A DNA stretch of 64,000 nt from Wolfiporia cocos (taxonomy: Eukaryota; Basidiomycota; Agaricomycetes; Polyporales; Phaeolaceae), in NCBI GenBank assembly GCA_029448655.1, contig JACCLO010000010.1, forward strand, positions 992,001 through 1,056,000. The letters run 5' to 3'. Below, piece by piece: positions 1 through 12,389 of the stretch. The notes under the pieces were generated by a model that made no database searches, was not told the DNA's origin, and worked only from the letters and a program-made list of their open reading frames with translations. The first letter of the stretch is position 1. Each line of letters begins with the position of its first letter. Made by a program: the position numbers and the translations under genes.

Positions 1-50
1 TGAAGCGCGAATATGTCGACGAGGTTTGCGCCTTGCTTCGACTACAATCG
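1..50 (+). pseudogene. Window-edge relic of an RlpA-like secreted protein gene (exon 1 end)
   Basis: Bases 1-23 read as the end of an RlpA-like exon 1 (VKREYVDE), followed by a GTTTGC donor at base 24. The closest match is the copy at 40,963-41,503, which has VKREYVGE followed by GTTTGT. No exon 2 is recognisable downstream, so this is a decayed fragment. The inverted partner of this stretch lies near 12,490-12,530, where the same gene is also broken. The part left of base 1 is not visible. Confidence 0.6.
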
Positions 51-2080
51 ATGCTATCTCTGTCGGAGGCTTGACCGACGGTAGGTCTACGTGATGCCTG
101 CTTATGCTCAAATACGAGATTTAATCTCATGGAAATTAAGACCGCTTCTAACATATGCGGTATATTAGCCCAAGGAATTCTCTGCATTGAATACATAAGG
201 AAGCCAGTCCATGTCGCGACCTTTCTGAGTTTTGACATTCTTAATGACAACACAGAGTCGAATTGCCGGAGACGAAATGGCTCAACACATTGGACGCAAT
301 CGCACATGCGAACAGCAGTTAGACGTAACTCGGCAGAGGTCCGGACTTTTCGTGGATACTACGAAGCCATCAAGATAGAACGCTGCGATCGCCAATGAAT
401 ATTAGAACATGTGAACTACCTATTACAAGGCGCTTATCCAGCTTAATGCAGCGCTGCTAGTGCGCATCATCTCTAATCTGGAAGGGTAAATGTTGCGCAG
501 TTCTGACGTACGAAACCATAGGCAGAAATATTAGCTGCTAGGCATACTCGGATATTCAAGTCTTGTTGCATCTACGCTCGGTATGCCGTTCATCAGGTTA
601 TCCCGCGCGTGGAATCTCATAATGCATCGGTAGCTCAACACCGCCGAGTTGTCTGTCATGGTCTAAATATATTAATTTAAACTCCGTTCTTCGGTCTTTT
701 ATCATGGCCACGGTGTACAATAAATGCCGAGGAGACAATATTTCAGAGATGCATATGGGAATGGACGCGTTCTACAGACAGATATGCCACTTTCCATTTA
801 CACAATATCTTATCTCATGATCTAGCCCTAGGGAATAGCTCTTTGAGAACGTACGTGTCTGTTCATACAAGTCAATATGCCAGTACAAAATCGCACACAA
901 TTTTCGCCTCAGGCAATGTGGTATTATCGTGGCTCATTCTGTTTAGAGGTGGCTTCACAGAAGAAAACTACTTTCATCCTTGCAGCTTTCATCGCTCTAT
1001 ACGGCGGTGGCGAGTCCTGTAGTCAGGTGGCATTGTTTCACCGCCAGACCAGCGCCGGAGCTGTTAGGAAGCGCTAGTGATCGATCAACGAAACAATGGT
1101 CCGATCACTCGGCGCGCCACCGCATTCGGCGCGCGTGGGTCTAACGTCTCCTACTGGGAAACTTGCTACTAACCGCGGGGCGCTGCGAGCCACCGAAGCA
1201 AAATCCACTATAGTTATGATCTCCCGATTCCCGCGCTTTCAGTAAGTCCGACCGGTCGTGCAAAACACTAGTGCCGCCACCGTGCGTTCAGTACTGAATG
1301 AAAGAAAATACTCATGTCATTCGAAGCTGCGATGCCGTCGCCGACAGTGAGAGTCCGTATTGTTCCCGCATGTTTCACTGAGTCTTGACTCGCTGTAAAT
1401 GTTCTACAGTCTGTTTAATGGAAGCACAGATCATATAGTGCGCGCCAAGTACAAGCACGGTCGTGGTCGTCACATGGCGTCGAGGATTAGCGACGAGACA
1501 ATCGCATCACACAGCCCACGTCGGACCCGACGCTGCCTCGGAGTTACTAGTGCGTTGATCCGCGGATATATTTCAAATGGTCTAACTTCAAAATGACGGA
1601 TATTGTACATCCGTACGGTGTGGAACATTAGTGTCAATGGGATATCCGCTGCATTTGGTTCCTTCACCATTCATGGCTTCGGCTCATGGCGATCGAGCGT
1701 CTGATACTTCAATGCTTCAAGTTGTGAGTCTTGGGATCTACATCACCTACCGCGATAACTTCTGCGCGATACATCGTTTTATCATGCAGCTACTGACAAA
1801 GCTCTAGTCTTCCTCATCTGCAGTACAATTCGCATTGGTTGCTCTGTTCATAAATGGACGAGCGCTATCGATTGATTCTCGAAGTTTCGCTGATTTTTGT
1901 CTCATATTCACTCATCAATTTCTTCTCTGACTTTCCAAAATGGCATTAGCCGGCGCTACAGTGAGCGGTCTCCTCTCACAATCCCACCGTGCTTTAGGGC
2001 GTTGAAGCGGTACTCATCTCGCCGCAGAGCCGCGAACATCCGACCGGAGGGAGAGGTCATGCTCAAGCGTCTACATGGGC

Positions 2081-2087
2081 TATAAAA
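2081..2087 (+). promoter_or_regulatory. TATA box of the first RlpA-like gene
   Basis: The sequence GGGCTATAAAAC lies about 120 bases before the ATG at 2,204. The inverted copy has the same TATA context near 10,309-10,315 (minus strand), so the element is shared by duplicates. Confidence 0.5.
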
Positions 2088-2203
2088 CATGATCAAAGAC
2101 GCACTTCTCTCCAGAGCTCGACTCCCGGCTCACGCATTCTAATTAGAACGCACCCAACACAACCGAGACGCATCCCTTCTGCTGTCATATCCAGATCTCC
2201 ATC

Positions 2204-2756
2204 ATGTTCCGCTTCCAGGTCATTGCTGCCATTTGCGCACTTGCCGCTGGTGTTATTGCAACCCCGATGCTCACCCACACAAAGCGTCAGAACGTGGGCG
2301 AGGTATGTATTCTAGATTGTTCTCTCGCACCGTGGATGTCAATATTAATTGCTTTCATAGGCGACATACTATTATCCTGGTGAAGGTGCCTGCGGATACT
2401 ACAACACCAGTGATCAGCCCGTGCTTGCACTCTCCGTTGACATCTGGAACAATGGAGAATATTGCATGCAGGTAACTATCAGAGGTCTTGTGTTGTATAC
2501 TGTCCTGCTCACGATTGGTATAGTGGGTGGAATTGACTGACCCCGTGACGGGAGTCACGCAATACGGACAAGTCGTCGACGAATGTCAGGGATGCGACTC
2601 GACTCACGTCGGTAAGGACTCTCATCCTCCGAACAATTATTTCCTGCGATTATTCACGCAACGTCATATACAGACCTCAGCCCTTCCCTCTTTGAGTCTC
2701 TCGGTGCACCTCTGTCTCAGGGTGTCATCAGTCCTCTTGACTGGCAATTCGCTTAA
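2204..2756 (+). CDS. Small secreted RlpA-like double-psi beta-barrel protein, copy 1
   Basis: Four exons (2,204-2,302; 2,361-2,471; 2,524-2,611; 2,674-2,756) give a 126-residue protein; all phases and GT-AG signals agree. A hydrophobic signal peptide (about residues 1-20) is followed by a short propeptide ending in KR, a Kex2-type site, just before QNVGEATYYYPG. The mature domain has the G-E-G-A-C-G-x-Y start and the DEC-x-GC motif of RlpA-like/barwin-like barrels. In fungi this family includes small secreted proteins loosely annotated as riboflavin-aldehyde-forming-enzyme-like or expansin-like; the true activity is unknown. The protein should be secreted, probably to the wall or medium. It is nearly identical in mature sequence to the inverted copy at 9,641-10,193. 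Confidence 0.88.
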
Positions 2757-3486
2757 ACGAATCTCGGCGCAATATGTTAACTTTTTATTGGAGTGTGCTA
2801 AGTTAAGCCATTGGCTTTATTTACATATGATTGTATACAATGTACAGACGCATCGTCGATAAAGTAACACAATGGTCAGTTACTGGAAATGAATCTATTC
2901 ATGACTGGCCCAATTCGTGAGGAAGCTACATACGATGATGCTCGTGCATCTTCATTCGTGCTGCTGCAGTCCACTGCATGTGGTCGCCAATGTGAATAAT
3001 AAACAAGCTATATAATCGTAAAGAATGACGCCGTTCAGTACACAGAGTCAGCTCGTTTGACTGAGTATACTTACCACTAAGGGAATGTAAATTAGGCTGA
3101 ACAGCGTTGTTGGAGAGATCAATATTTCATACATACTACAAGATACGGGCTCAGAAGATGCTCAACTGGAGCTGCTGCAACTTCTGCATAATACCTCAGG
3201 GTTAGCATGCTGAACCATGTCTGATCATCGGCGATAACACATTGACAGAAGCGTGCAACGCCGATGCATAGACGTATCATATGCTGATATCGACAGAGTG
3301 GACTCCGAAATGAACGTTGGACGTCCACTTCATTTCAAGAGATAGAGTACAATGTAACTTCAGGAGAGTCAAATCGCGAATGACTAGAACAAATCCGAGG
3401 AACAGCACATTCGAGAACTGCTGATAGTCGGATAGTAGTATCAGGTTTCAAGCAACGAGTTTATCCATATACTAACACAGCACGTT
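2757..3486. other. Intergenic, no gene seen
   Basis: This is 3' flank of the RlpA-like gene inside the inverted duplication. Much of it matches the reverse complement of about 9,000-9,640. No coding exon or RNA gene was recognised. Confidence 0.6.
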
Positions 3487-3539
3487 ATGAGGAGTGGGTG
3501 TCTTGGGACACGCATTAATCGAGCAGCGTCCATTTCATC

Positions 3540-4250
3540 GATAGACCTTCAACTCTTCTCCGATGTCGAAGAGTTGGATGCGAGCCACGCCGCGTTACAC
3601 ACGTTCACCGAAGTGGGAAATCACGGACCACACCAACGTCGAGCAGTGCTTGCTCATCGATGCAAATGCACCCGTCGCGGACAAATCACGCGATCGTAGC
3701 ACTCTCCACCGAGTGGTACGTAAATTGGTGGTCGGGTATGGGGAGGTTAATGTGCGGAGCGACACGACCAAGCATATACGGAAGGACTTTGGCAGGTGTT
3801 TTCGATAATCGCTGATGTGTCAATACATACATGCATGAGTTTGTTTATACGCTCTTAATTGCGCCGAAGTCTTCGTCGAAGCCAAGTTATCAGAGATCAT
3901 TGAGAGTGAACTGGATCGCCTGACTTATAATCCGCTGTACCGCACGTCCAACACTCCGAGCTGCGTCCCCTCTCAGCTGGCAGACATGGTGAAGGCCACG
4001 CAGCCTTCATACCGGCTCGATGAGTTCTTGACCAGGTCGTTCCTCGAGAATCAAAGCCATTGTTGGCCGAGTGCTGCGTAACATTCTCTCTCAACCAATA
4101 TTACCAACTCGGCCGTCAGCGTAGCCCGCGAAAAACGCGATGACTTGGCCCTACATTTGGTCTAAGATATGCTTCCGATTCTTCACCATGATTATCTATC
4201 AGAGATGTATGCGCGTGTTTCTGTGCCCAGAATTGAATAGGGCAGAAGCA
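3540..4250 (+). pseudogene. Alpha-amylase (GH13) relic A1
   Basis: Translated pieces in shifting frames match fungal secreted alpha-amylases in order: VEQCLLIDANAP (family: VEQCWLGD), a KHI-x-KDF piece after a degraded RSDTTKH (family: RIDTVKH, whose Asp is the nucleophile), LTYNPLYRT, SQLADMVKATQPSYR, SFLENQ and AMTWPYIW. Frameshifts and stops separate the pieces and the N-terminal half of the barrel is missing, so no enzyme can be made. It is the inverted counterpart of the relic at 8,190-8,970 and related to the longer relic at 18,590-19,850. Confidence 0.75.
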
Positions 4251-4674
4251 ATGTTGCAGGTGGTGATCACCCCACCCCGTACAATCGTAAGGAATAATTG
4301 AACTGACCATTGCAAAATGAACAGTTGACTCATAAGTGCCCCCCAGCCTGTATCTTGCCGGATGCGAGAGGTTAAGTTACTCGTCCTGATGGATATTCTC
4401 TAGCTCAACCGACATAGTACCGCTACAGGGAGATATATTTAGGCAGTGCATGTTAGTCTTGTCGCTTTGTCACGGATACGACCCTACGACCTGCCCGCAA
4501 CATCAGCCAATACGGTCCGCAATCCCAACCGTGAGAAGATCAGTAAGCCCAACTCCCATTGTCCTCTCGGCAACATGCTGATACGGTAGCTTCCCCGCAT
4601 TGGCAATAATATACGCATACATGGCCGATGTAGGGACGACAAGGAGCACTCACCCAAGAAATTGCGAGAAATGA
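4251..4674. other. Intergenic spacer upstream of the acidic-protein gene
   Basis: No exon or RNA gene is recognisable. From about 4,440 the sequence becomes alignable to 15,360 onward, the upstream flank of the paralogous gene, with increasing similarity toward the promoter. Confidence 0.6.
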
Positions 4675-4795
4675 CGCGCAAAAATACGAATAAACGCGGT
4701 CACGACGCGCACGCGTTCGTCATGTGGTCGCGTCGCCCGCGTCTTGCCGCTCGCTAAGCGGGGATTCAATCGCACAATGGGGCCAGATAAAAGAC
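4675..4795 (+). promoter_or_regulatory. Conserved promoter block with MluI-type box, gene X1
   Basis: About 120 bases ahead of the gene at 4,902 are almost unchanged in the paralogous promoter at 15,580-15,690, although flanks further out have diverged. The block holds ACGCGT at 4,711-4,716 preceded directly by ACGCGC, an ATACGAATAAACGCGG stretch and CAATCGCACAATGG. ACGCGT is the MCB element bound by fungal MBF (Mbp1/Swi6-type) factors; a role here is inferred only. Confidence 0.55.
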
Positions 4796-4901
4796 TACGC
4801 ACACACATGGCCAGCGCGCCTCAATCCACGCACGACCACCACATCGACAGCATATCCACCTTCGCATCCCAATTTCTGTAAACCCAAACTCTATCATCAA
4901 C

Positions 4902-7036
4902 ATGTCCGGCCAAATCGACAGGCAAGAGATGAACGGTGCTGCTGCCTGTTGATTGCGCGTCACGTCGTTATTGATGCTCGTCGATCGTCCGCAGACTACG
5001 TCAGGAATATCCTGCGCCCACGCCGGGAGACGACCGCCGCCGAGGATGAGGCCCTCGTCGCGCAGTCGCTCGCACGGGGCGCGACGTCCGCCGCCGCTAC
5101 CGAGCTGCGCAACCGCCTCGTACGCTCCTCCCTCTCCTCCTTAATCTTCCGCCACTTACATTGCTCATTGTGACGATGCAGGAAAGCGCACGGCGTGGCG
5201 AGACGATCGCCAGGGAGGCGCGGGAGCTCTTTTTGCGGCTCCTGCACTTCCGCACGCTGCTGCCGGGCGCGGCGCAGGATGGCGATCAGCTGGCGCTCGT
5301 GCTCGCGCTCTTCCGCCAGTTCCGCATCGCGGAGGAGGAGTATCAGGTGCGGTTCTGCGGGCCGGACGACGAGGCGCTCATGTACCCCGGCCGACTCGAC
5401 CGGTTCCCGCCGGAAGTCGCGCTCGACGCGGACCTCGCGTGTTCGCGCTCGGACGCGGGGGACAGCCCCGAGGGAGAGGGGCAGAAAGAGGAGGAGCAGG
5501 AGCAGGAAGAGGAGGGCCCGCGAGTGAAGATGGAGGTGAAGGATGACGACCTGAGCGTGAAGGTCGTCCGGTTTGGAGACGTGCGCGAGGTTAAGGTAGA
5601 GGTCGACGAGAGCAGGCTTGAGGCGGTGCTCAACGCTGCGACGCGCAGCCTCCGTCTCAGGTCGGAGGAGCCGGGCTCCAGGCATGACCGTGAGTGGCAT
5701 GTGTCCTGTGACATTGATTGCGGTTGCTGATTGAGGTGCAGAGCCGGCATCGTACGAGCCAGACAGCAGGCCTGCGTCGCCTGCGGCCGAGGCTGAGTAC
5801 GACGCGCTTGCTCGGGCCCCTTGGGAGAGCGAGGACGAGGACGAGGTCTCCGGTAACGTGAAGCAGGAGGAGGTTGAACCAGACCTCGGTACGATGTCGC
5901 AGGAGCAAGACAGGAAAGCGGGTATTTTGGACAGCGTGGACGTATTCGCGGACGACGAACCGGAGGTCAAGCAAGAGGAGGACCTGCGTGCGGACGGTTA
6001 CGACAGTGACGAGTGGCTATATGGCAACTCGTCGGCCGTCTATCCGTACATGGACGACTGTGATGGCAATGCAGGCAGCCAGCACGAGGACGCCGACGAT
6101 GCCGACGATGAACAGGAAGACACATACCCGGACCAGACTACCATGAACTCCGACGACTGGTTGTACGGTCCGGGATACGGCGCATCCGACAGCGACGAGC
6201 AGGAGTCGACGAGCGACGTTGGCGAGGGCCGGGAAGAACATGGCAAGGTTGCTGACAACGAGTCATTCAGCACCGACGGTGACGACGCTGGCAGCGTCGG
6301 CACGGTTCGCAGCTACCGTCGCGCGCGCGCGCGCTCTATGACACTGAGCGACGTCGACACTATGCATGTCGAGCGCGAGGCATCCGTTGACCTGGACTGT
6401 GCGATGGGCTCGGGCCCCACTGGACTGGATGTTAGCGAGGCTGAGACACCCTCTACTTTGGTCTTGCCTCCCTGGTCGCCGCAGTGCACCGCCGACATGC
6501 CCCATATAGAGGTGCCGTACGGCCCATCCGGCCTATTCTACCACCGCCCCGATCCCATTTATCCGCCGCTGGTCCTGCGTACGCCATCGCCTACGATCGC
6601 TCTTCCGCCTTTCGGCGCCGCGGCGCATGCGCCCTCTCCACCGCGCGCCCTACATCCGTCCACCTACGCCGCCCGCACTTTCTCGCCGCCGCCCGCACTG
6701 CACACCTCCGCTGCAGTAGCCGCGGATGACATCCCCCCTTTAGCCACGCTCGCAACGTTATTGGAGAGGGAACAGGTCCCAGCCCAGCACGTCGCGCCAT
6801 CGACCTCGGGCGTCCAGCGTAGACAGGCGACGCGCGGTCGCGGAGCACATGCCGCACCATACGTCCGCCCTACCGCTCATGCGCGCCAGGCTTGGGCCCG
6901 GTCTCGCATTCACGACCCGTCGCCGATGGACACGACCGTCGCTCCATATGATGTCCATGTCTCGCTCTCGCCTCGCGGGGAGATAGAGCAAGAGATCGAC
7001 CAAGCACAATTCAACAACATCCACGATGACCTGTGA
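4902..7036 (+). CDS. Gene X1: acidic disordered protein with four psi-K-x-E motifs
   Basis: Four exons (4,902-4,935; 4,995-5,119; 5,182-5,689; 5,742-7,036) give 653 residues. The first intron is forced because the unspliced frame meets TGA. Residues about 12-150 form an alpha-helical, Arg/Ala-rich domain. An acidic linker follows with four V-K-x-E sites (VKME, VKVE, VKQE, VKQE), matching the SUMO acceptor consensus. The rest is low-complexity: Asp/Glu/Ser-rich, then Pro-rich, ending HDDL. No known domain, signal peptide or membrane segment was recognised; a nuclear regulatory protein is a guess. It lies at the centre of the inverted duplication. The paralogue at 15,809-17,708 keeps exon structure, helical domain and all four motifs. 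Confidence 0.75.
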
Positions 7037-8189
7037 CGAGCGCATTCGCAGGTCATGGAGGAGGTCTGTCAAATTGAGGGCCGTCCCTTGATTTGATACA
7101 GCCTTCTTCGAACGTTCAAGGCACACGACCTATATACTCAGCGCGAAGTAGTATACGGTGATACGTACCTCGCTCGTCTTAGAATCATTCTTCCAATAGT
7201 TATCTCCCATAGTATTGCCATCATTTAGAGCTGAGGCAAGCGGCGTGGCCCTGTATACTGCATCGATAGTTGCCTCAGAGATTTCGTTCAGACAGATTGA
7301 CCCTTCATTGGCTCCAGTATCCAGCCCAGATGTATACATTTGTTCTCCACAAAATCGGAGCTCGTGTTCGAGTGAGCGTTCGAGTGAAAGCAGATGGAGT
7401 GAAAGTGAGGCGAGGTGTCCGCTTTATATGCGCACGCGCACGCGGAAGGCCACATTCGGATAGCAACGCCTAGCAACGCCAACGCGAAAACTTGTTCGAT
7501 CACTGCAATGTCAGACTGATCGATCAGTCTGATGGATGTCGGTGGCTCTGCGGGCTGCCTCCTCCCGCACCTCGGAGGCTACGCGCATCCGTCCCAGAGC
7601 TCTGTGTCACCCTGCCCTGTCCCCCCGTTTCTGCTGACGCTGTTCTCCGGCCGTCACAACAGAGAACAGTTCTCCCCAAATGCCGATAAAGCGGCCGTGG
7701 CTTACGTAGACACCACAACACATGATTCCCACTGAATATTGGTGCATATAGGGCGCACCTGGGGCATCCCGTCGAAATCCTGTACGCTCAAGCTGCTGCC
7801 CTTGCAATGTTATACGAGAGCGCATCGGCGAGCTTCTCTGGCGTACCTCAGGTCCGGTACACTCCAGTAGGGCGCGGATGCGCTCCCGCCGCTTGTGAAG
7901 AGTATGAGTGCCGGCGGCCCGGAGACGATGAGGGAGGATTGTGACACTGAGAGTAAATCTAAGCTGTAATGTGTGAAGGCAAGGAGCGTGGTGTGGATGG
8001 GGTTGGTGCAACTCACGCTCATATTCGGTCACTGACCATTAGCTGTGATCGCAGCTTTTCCCACTACATTGAGCAAGCAGACGTGCAAGACGAGCAGTAT
8101 GTCCTCCTCGTGTCCAAAAGATCAGAGGCTGAGGGCGCTTATGAGTAAACCATTCATTTCGCGACAGCTAGATTGATTACGCCTTGCGA
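7037..8189. other. 3' flank of X1, no gene supported
   Basis: The stretch is partly alignable to 17,709-18,590 (3' flank of X2), including the first 100 bases after the stop. Short frames on both strands lack conserved partners in the second copy. No RNA gene was seen. Confidence 0.5.
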
Positions 8190-8970
8190 CTATACGGGGT
8201 AGTCATCAGTGATCACTTGCATCGATTCGATTGGAATCCCAATTTGGACCAAGATGTAGAACCAAGTCATTGCATTCTCCACGAGCTGCGCATGACGGCC
8301 GAGGCTGGTGTCAAACGTTGATATTGGCTGACAAAATGTTACGCACCGCTTGATCGACGGGATCCACGAATTGCCCTGATTCTCGAGGAACCGAGGACGA
8401 CCTGGTCGCGAACTCAACCAGCTGGTATGAAGACCGCGCGGCCTTTACCATGTCTGCCAGCTTGGAGCGGCCGCAGCTTGGGTGTTGTATGTGCGGTACA
8501 GCGGATTTTAAGTCGGGTGATCTGGTTCACTCTTGCAATGGTCTCTGATGACAAGCTTCAACGAAAACTTCGCCGCAAAAGACGTATATAAACTCACGCA
8601 CATGGGTTTTGACACATCAGCGGCTATCGCAAACGCCTGCCAGGGTCCTCCCGTATATGCTTCGTTGTGTTGATCCGCAAATCATCCACTTCATATTCGA
8701 CCACCAAGTAATGTAACACTCGGTGAAGGATGTTACGTTTGCGTCGCTGGTCTGTGACGGGCGCGTTTGCGTCGACGAGCAAGCACTGCTCGACGGCCGT
8801 GTGGTCCTTGATCCAGTAAAAGCGACGGAGGTCTGCCTGCTTGTCAAACTTGTGAATTAAGACTTCGGTGGAGGCGTGTGACGCGGCGTGGCTCGCATCC
8901 AGCTCTTCGGCATCAGAGATGAGCAAGATGGTTGTCAACTGATGGAATGTGCGCGTTACATTGGTATGTG
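8190..8970 (-). pseudogene. Alpha-amylase (GH13) relic A2
   Basis: On the minus strand, pieces read LDASHAA, FDKQADLRRFYWIKDHTAVEQ (family: Y-H-x-FC-x-I-x-DY...VEQCWLGD), DDLRINTTKHIREDP and, in another frame, AQLVENAMTWFYI. The nucleophile Asp of RIDTVKH is Asn here, and the frame is broken after this segment. The barrel's N-terminal strands are absent. It is the inverted partner of the relic at 3,540-4,250. Longer minus-strand frames in it are remnants, not a gene. Confidence 0.75.
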
Positions 8971-9640
8971 CTCCAAGACACTCATTCCTCATAATGTGAT
9001 GCGTTAGCATTTGGATAAATATAGTTGCTTGAAACATGATACTACCCGACTATCTGCAGTTCTCAAGTGTCCTATTCAGATAACACCTTCTTTTCGTTCG
9101 TGGTTTGACTCGTGAAGTTACAATGTACTCTATCTCTTGAAATGAAGTGAACGTTCAATGCTCATTCCGGAGTTTACTCTGTCGCTGCCAATATTATCAA
9201 TATAACACATTTTTACATCGACGTTGCGCGTTTCTGCATCATCGTTGATGAACAGGTGTATGTTAACTGTGATATACAATGTTGAGTAGAAGTTACAGCA
9301 GCTCCAGTCAAGCATCCTCTGAGCCCGTCAGTCTACTCATTCCAATGAGCTGACTCTATTTCACGAACTGTGTCAATATTTTCTTGTATTGCTTTTTATT
9401 CTCTACATTGGCAATCGGATGCAGCGAACTGCAGCAACACGGATGAAGATGCATGAGAATCGTTACGTGTAGCTTCCTCATGAATCAAACCAGCTGTGAA
9501 CGGGCCCGCAATTTAGCAAATGACCATTGCGTTATATCGACGATACATCTGTATATCCGAATACAATCATATGTAAATAAAGCCAATGGCTTAACTTAGC
9601 ACACTCCAATAAAAAGCTAACATATTGCGCCGATATTCGC

Positions 9641-10193
9641 TCAAGCGAACTGCCAGTCAAGAGGACTGATGACACCCTGAGACAGAGGTGCACCGAGAGA
9701 CTCAAAAAGGGAAGGGCTGAGGTCTGTATATGACGTTGCGTGAATAATTGCAGCAGATGATCGCTCACAGGATGAGAGTACTTACCGACGTGAGTCGAGT
9801 CGCATCCCTGACATTCGTCGACGACTTGTCCGTATTGCGTGACTCCCGTCGCGGGGTCAGTCAATTCCACCCACTATACCAATCGTGAGCAGGACATTAT
9901 ACAACACAAGACCTCTGATAGTTACCTGCATGCAATATTCTCCATTGTTCCAGATGTCAACGGAGAGTGCAAGCACGGGCTGATCACTGGTGTTGTAGTA
10001 TCCGCAGGCACCCTCACCAGGATAATAGTATGTCGCCTATGAAAGCAATCAATATTGACATCCCCGGTGCGAGAGAACAATCTAGAATATATACCTCGCC
10101 CACGTTCTGACGCTTCGTGTGGGTGAGCATCGGGGTTGCAATAACACCAACGGCGAGTGTGCATATGGCAGCAATGACCTGGAAGCGGGACAT
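9641..10193 (-). CDS. Small secreted RlpA-like double-psi beta-barrel protein, copy 2
   Basis: Four exons on the minus strand (10,095-10,193; 9,926-10,036; 9,786-9,873; 9,641-9,723), identical in lengths to copy 1, encode 126 residues. A signal peptide begins MSRFQVIAAIC, the KR propeptide site precedes QNVGEATYYYPG, and the DEC-x-GC barrel motif is in exon 3. Against copy 1 the mature part differs in only one residue by eye (PATG versus PVTG), while introns and flanks differ more. This suggests the protein is under constraint and probably functional. Expected secreted; activity unknown, as for copy 1. A TATA box lies at 10,309-10,315. Confidence 0.88.
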
Positions 10194-10308
10194 GATGGAG
10201 ATCTGAATATCACAGTAGAGGGGATGCGCCTGGGTTGTGTTCGGTGCGTTCTTGAGAATGCGTGAGTCGGGAGTCGAGCTCTGGAGGGAAGTGCGTCTTT
10301 GATCATGC

Positions 10309-10315
10309 TTTATAG
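10309..10315 (-). promoter_or_regulatory. TATA box of RlpA-like copy 2
   Basis: On the minus strand GGGCTATAAAGC lies about 115 bases before the ATG at 10,193, aligned with the TATA box of copy 1. Confidence 0.45.
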
Positions 10316-12389
10316 CCCATGTGTACGCCTGAGCACGACTTTACACTCCGATCGGATGACCGCGGCTCTGTGGAAGGATGAGTACCTCTTCAAAGCACAG
10401 GTTTGACTAGCTCGCCCTAAAGCATGGCAGGATTGTGAGAGAGGACCGCTCGCCGTAGCGCCGGTTCATGCCATCTTGGACGGCAAGAGAAGGAGCTGAT
10501 GAGTAGAAATCATGAATATGAAACAATTATCAGAGAAACTCCGCAAATCAGCTCATAGCCCTCGTCCGTTAATGAGCAAGGAACCAATGCGAAGTGCACT
10601 GCAGATGAAGCAGGCTAGAGCTTTGTAAATAGCTGCATGAATAAATCATCGCGGTAGCTTGTGTAGATTCCAATACTCACCACTTGAAGCATTAGTGTAT
10701 CCAACGCTTGATTGCCAAGAGCCGAAGTCGCGAACGCCGAAGGAACCAAATGCAGCGGATGTTCCATTGGCACTAATGTTCCACACCGTACGGATGTACA
10801 ATATCCGTCATTTTGAAGTTAAAATATATCCGCGGATCAACGTACTGGTAACTCCGAGGCAGCGTCGGGTCCGACGCGGGCTGTGTGATGCGATTGTCTC
10901 GTCGCTAATCCTCAACGCCATGTGACGACCACGACCGTCTTGTATTTGGCGCGCACTATATGATCTGTGCTTCCATGAAACGTGCGACAGAACATTTACA
11001 GCAAGTTGAGACTCAGTGAGACGTACGGGAACAATCCAGATATCGGACTTTCTCTTCTCTCGCTATTGGCGGCGGCACTGCAACTTCGCGAATAACAGGA
11101 GTGTCTTCTACCATGTCTTGGATCGTTCTGTTCAAAGTGTGGCATAACTGAGTGTCGGAGCTTCAACTTGATCTGTACGTTGACAGACACTAACTACTGA
11201 GTATTAAACGCACGGTGGCGGCACTAGCGTTTTGCACGACGTATCGGACTTACTGAAAGTGCGATAATCGGGAAATCATAATATAGTGGATATTGTTCCG
11301 GTGGCTCGCAGCGCGCCACGGTTCAACAGCAAGTTTCCCGGTAGGAGACGTTACAGAGGGCCCATATGCGCCGGATGCGGTGGTGCGCCGAGTGATTGGA
11401 CTAGTACTATTGTTCCGTTGATCGATCACTAGCGTTTCCTAACAGCTCAGACGCTGGGAGTCTGGCGGTGAAACATGGCCAACTGACCACAGGACTCGCC
11501 ATCGTTGTACATAGCCATGGAAACTGCGAGGATGTTGAAAGTGGGTTGCGCTGTGGAGCCCCTTCTAGACAGAATGACCATGCTCACACCGCATTCAAGT
11601 TCGAGGCCATTAAACTTGTGTGCGAATATGAATATAAAGTAGCATGTTTGTCTGTAGAACGCGTCCATTCCCATGTGCATTGTCTCCTCAGCATTTACTT
11701 CATTGATTTTACACCATAGTCACCGTGATAAAAGGTATGAATATGCTTTGATCAATTTGATATACAACGGCATTGAGCTTATAATAAGAGATTTAGACCA
11801 TGAAAAAAGACTCGGTGGTGTAAAGCTACGAATGAATTATGAGATTCGACGCACGGAGCTAACGGCATACCGAGCATAGAATGTGACACGATTTAGGTAT
11901 CCGAGTATGTCTAGCAACTGATGTTTCTGACTACATTATCATACGCAGGCGCTCTACGACAGTCGTCCTGCTGAGATGGGGACGGTGCGCACTAATAGCA
12001 GCGCTGCAGTGAGCTGGACGAGCGCCTCACAATAGGTAGCTGATATGTTCTGATAATTGCTGGCGATCGCGGCGTATAATCTTGATAGATTCATGGTATC
12101 CACGCAAGTCTCAACCTCTGCCCAATATATGTATATCTGCTGTCCACATGTGTGATTGTGTCCAATGTGTTGAGCCATTTTGTCTCCAGTTATTCGACTC
12201 TATGTTGACATTATAATTCTCAAAACCCAGAAAGGTCGCGACATGGACTGGCTTTCGTAAGTATTCAATGCAGAGAATGCTTTGAGATACTATATTGCAT
12301 ATGCTTAAAGCGGTCTTGATCTTTCATTTTGAATTTCGTATTTGAGCAATAGCGAGCATCGCGTGAACCTACTGTTGGTCAGGCCTATG

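Larger units (their letters stand above)
1..4100 (+). repeat. Left arm of a ~4.1 kb diverged inverted duplication
   Basis: Read against the reverse complement of about 8,260-12,530, this arm matches along almost its whole length, with substitutions and indels. It carries, in order, an RlpA-like relic, an intact RlpA-like gene (2,204-2,756) and an alpha-amylase relic. Exons are the best-conserved parts. Boundaries were placed by eye, and the left end runs off the window. From 50 to about 1,900 it holds no recognisable gene. Confidence 0.8.

Noticed and set aside
4996..5970. 324-codon minus-strand frame opposite gene X1
   Set aside because: It is a GC-rich antisense shadow of the X1 exons; the plus-strand model has conserved splice sites and a paralogue, the antisense frame has neither role nor splice support.
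7020..7100. Extension of X1/X2 beyond their stops by a short intron
   Set aside because: Sequence after the stop is similar in both copies (QVMEEVCQIEG and QVIVEVCKLEG), but the implied intron would be only 16-20 bases, below a workable size. It may be conserved 3' UTR.
7607..8032. 141-codon minus-strand frame downstream of X1
   Set aside because: The aligned region downstream of X2 does not preserve it, so it is probably chance.
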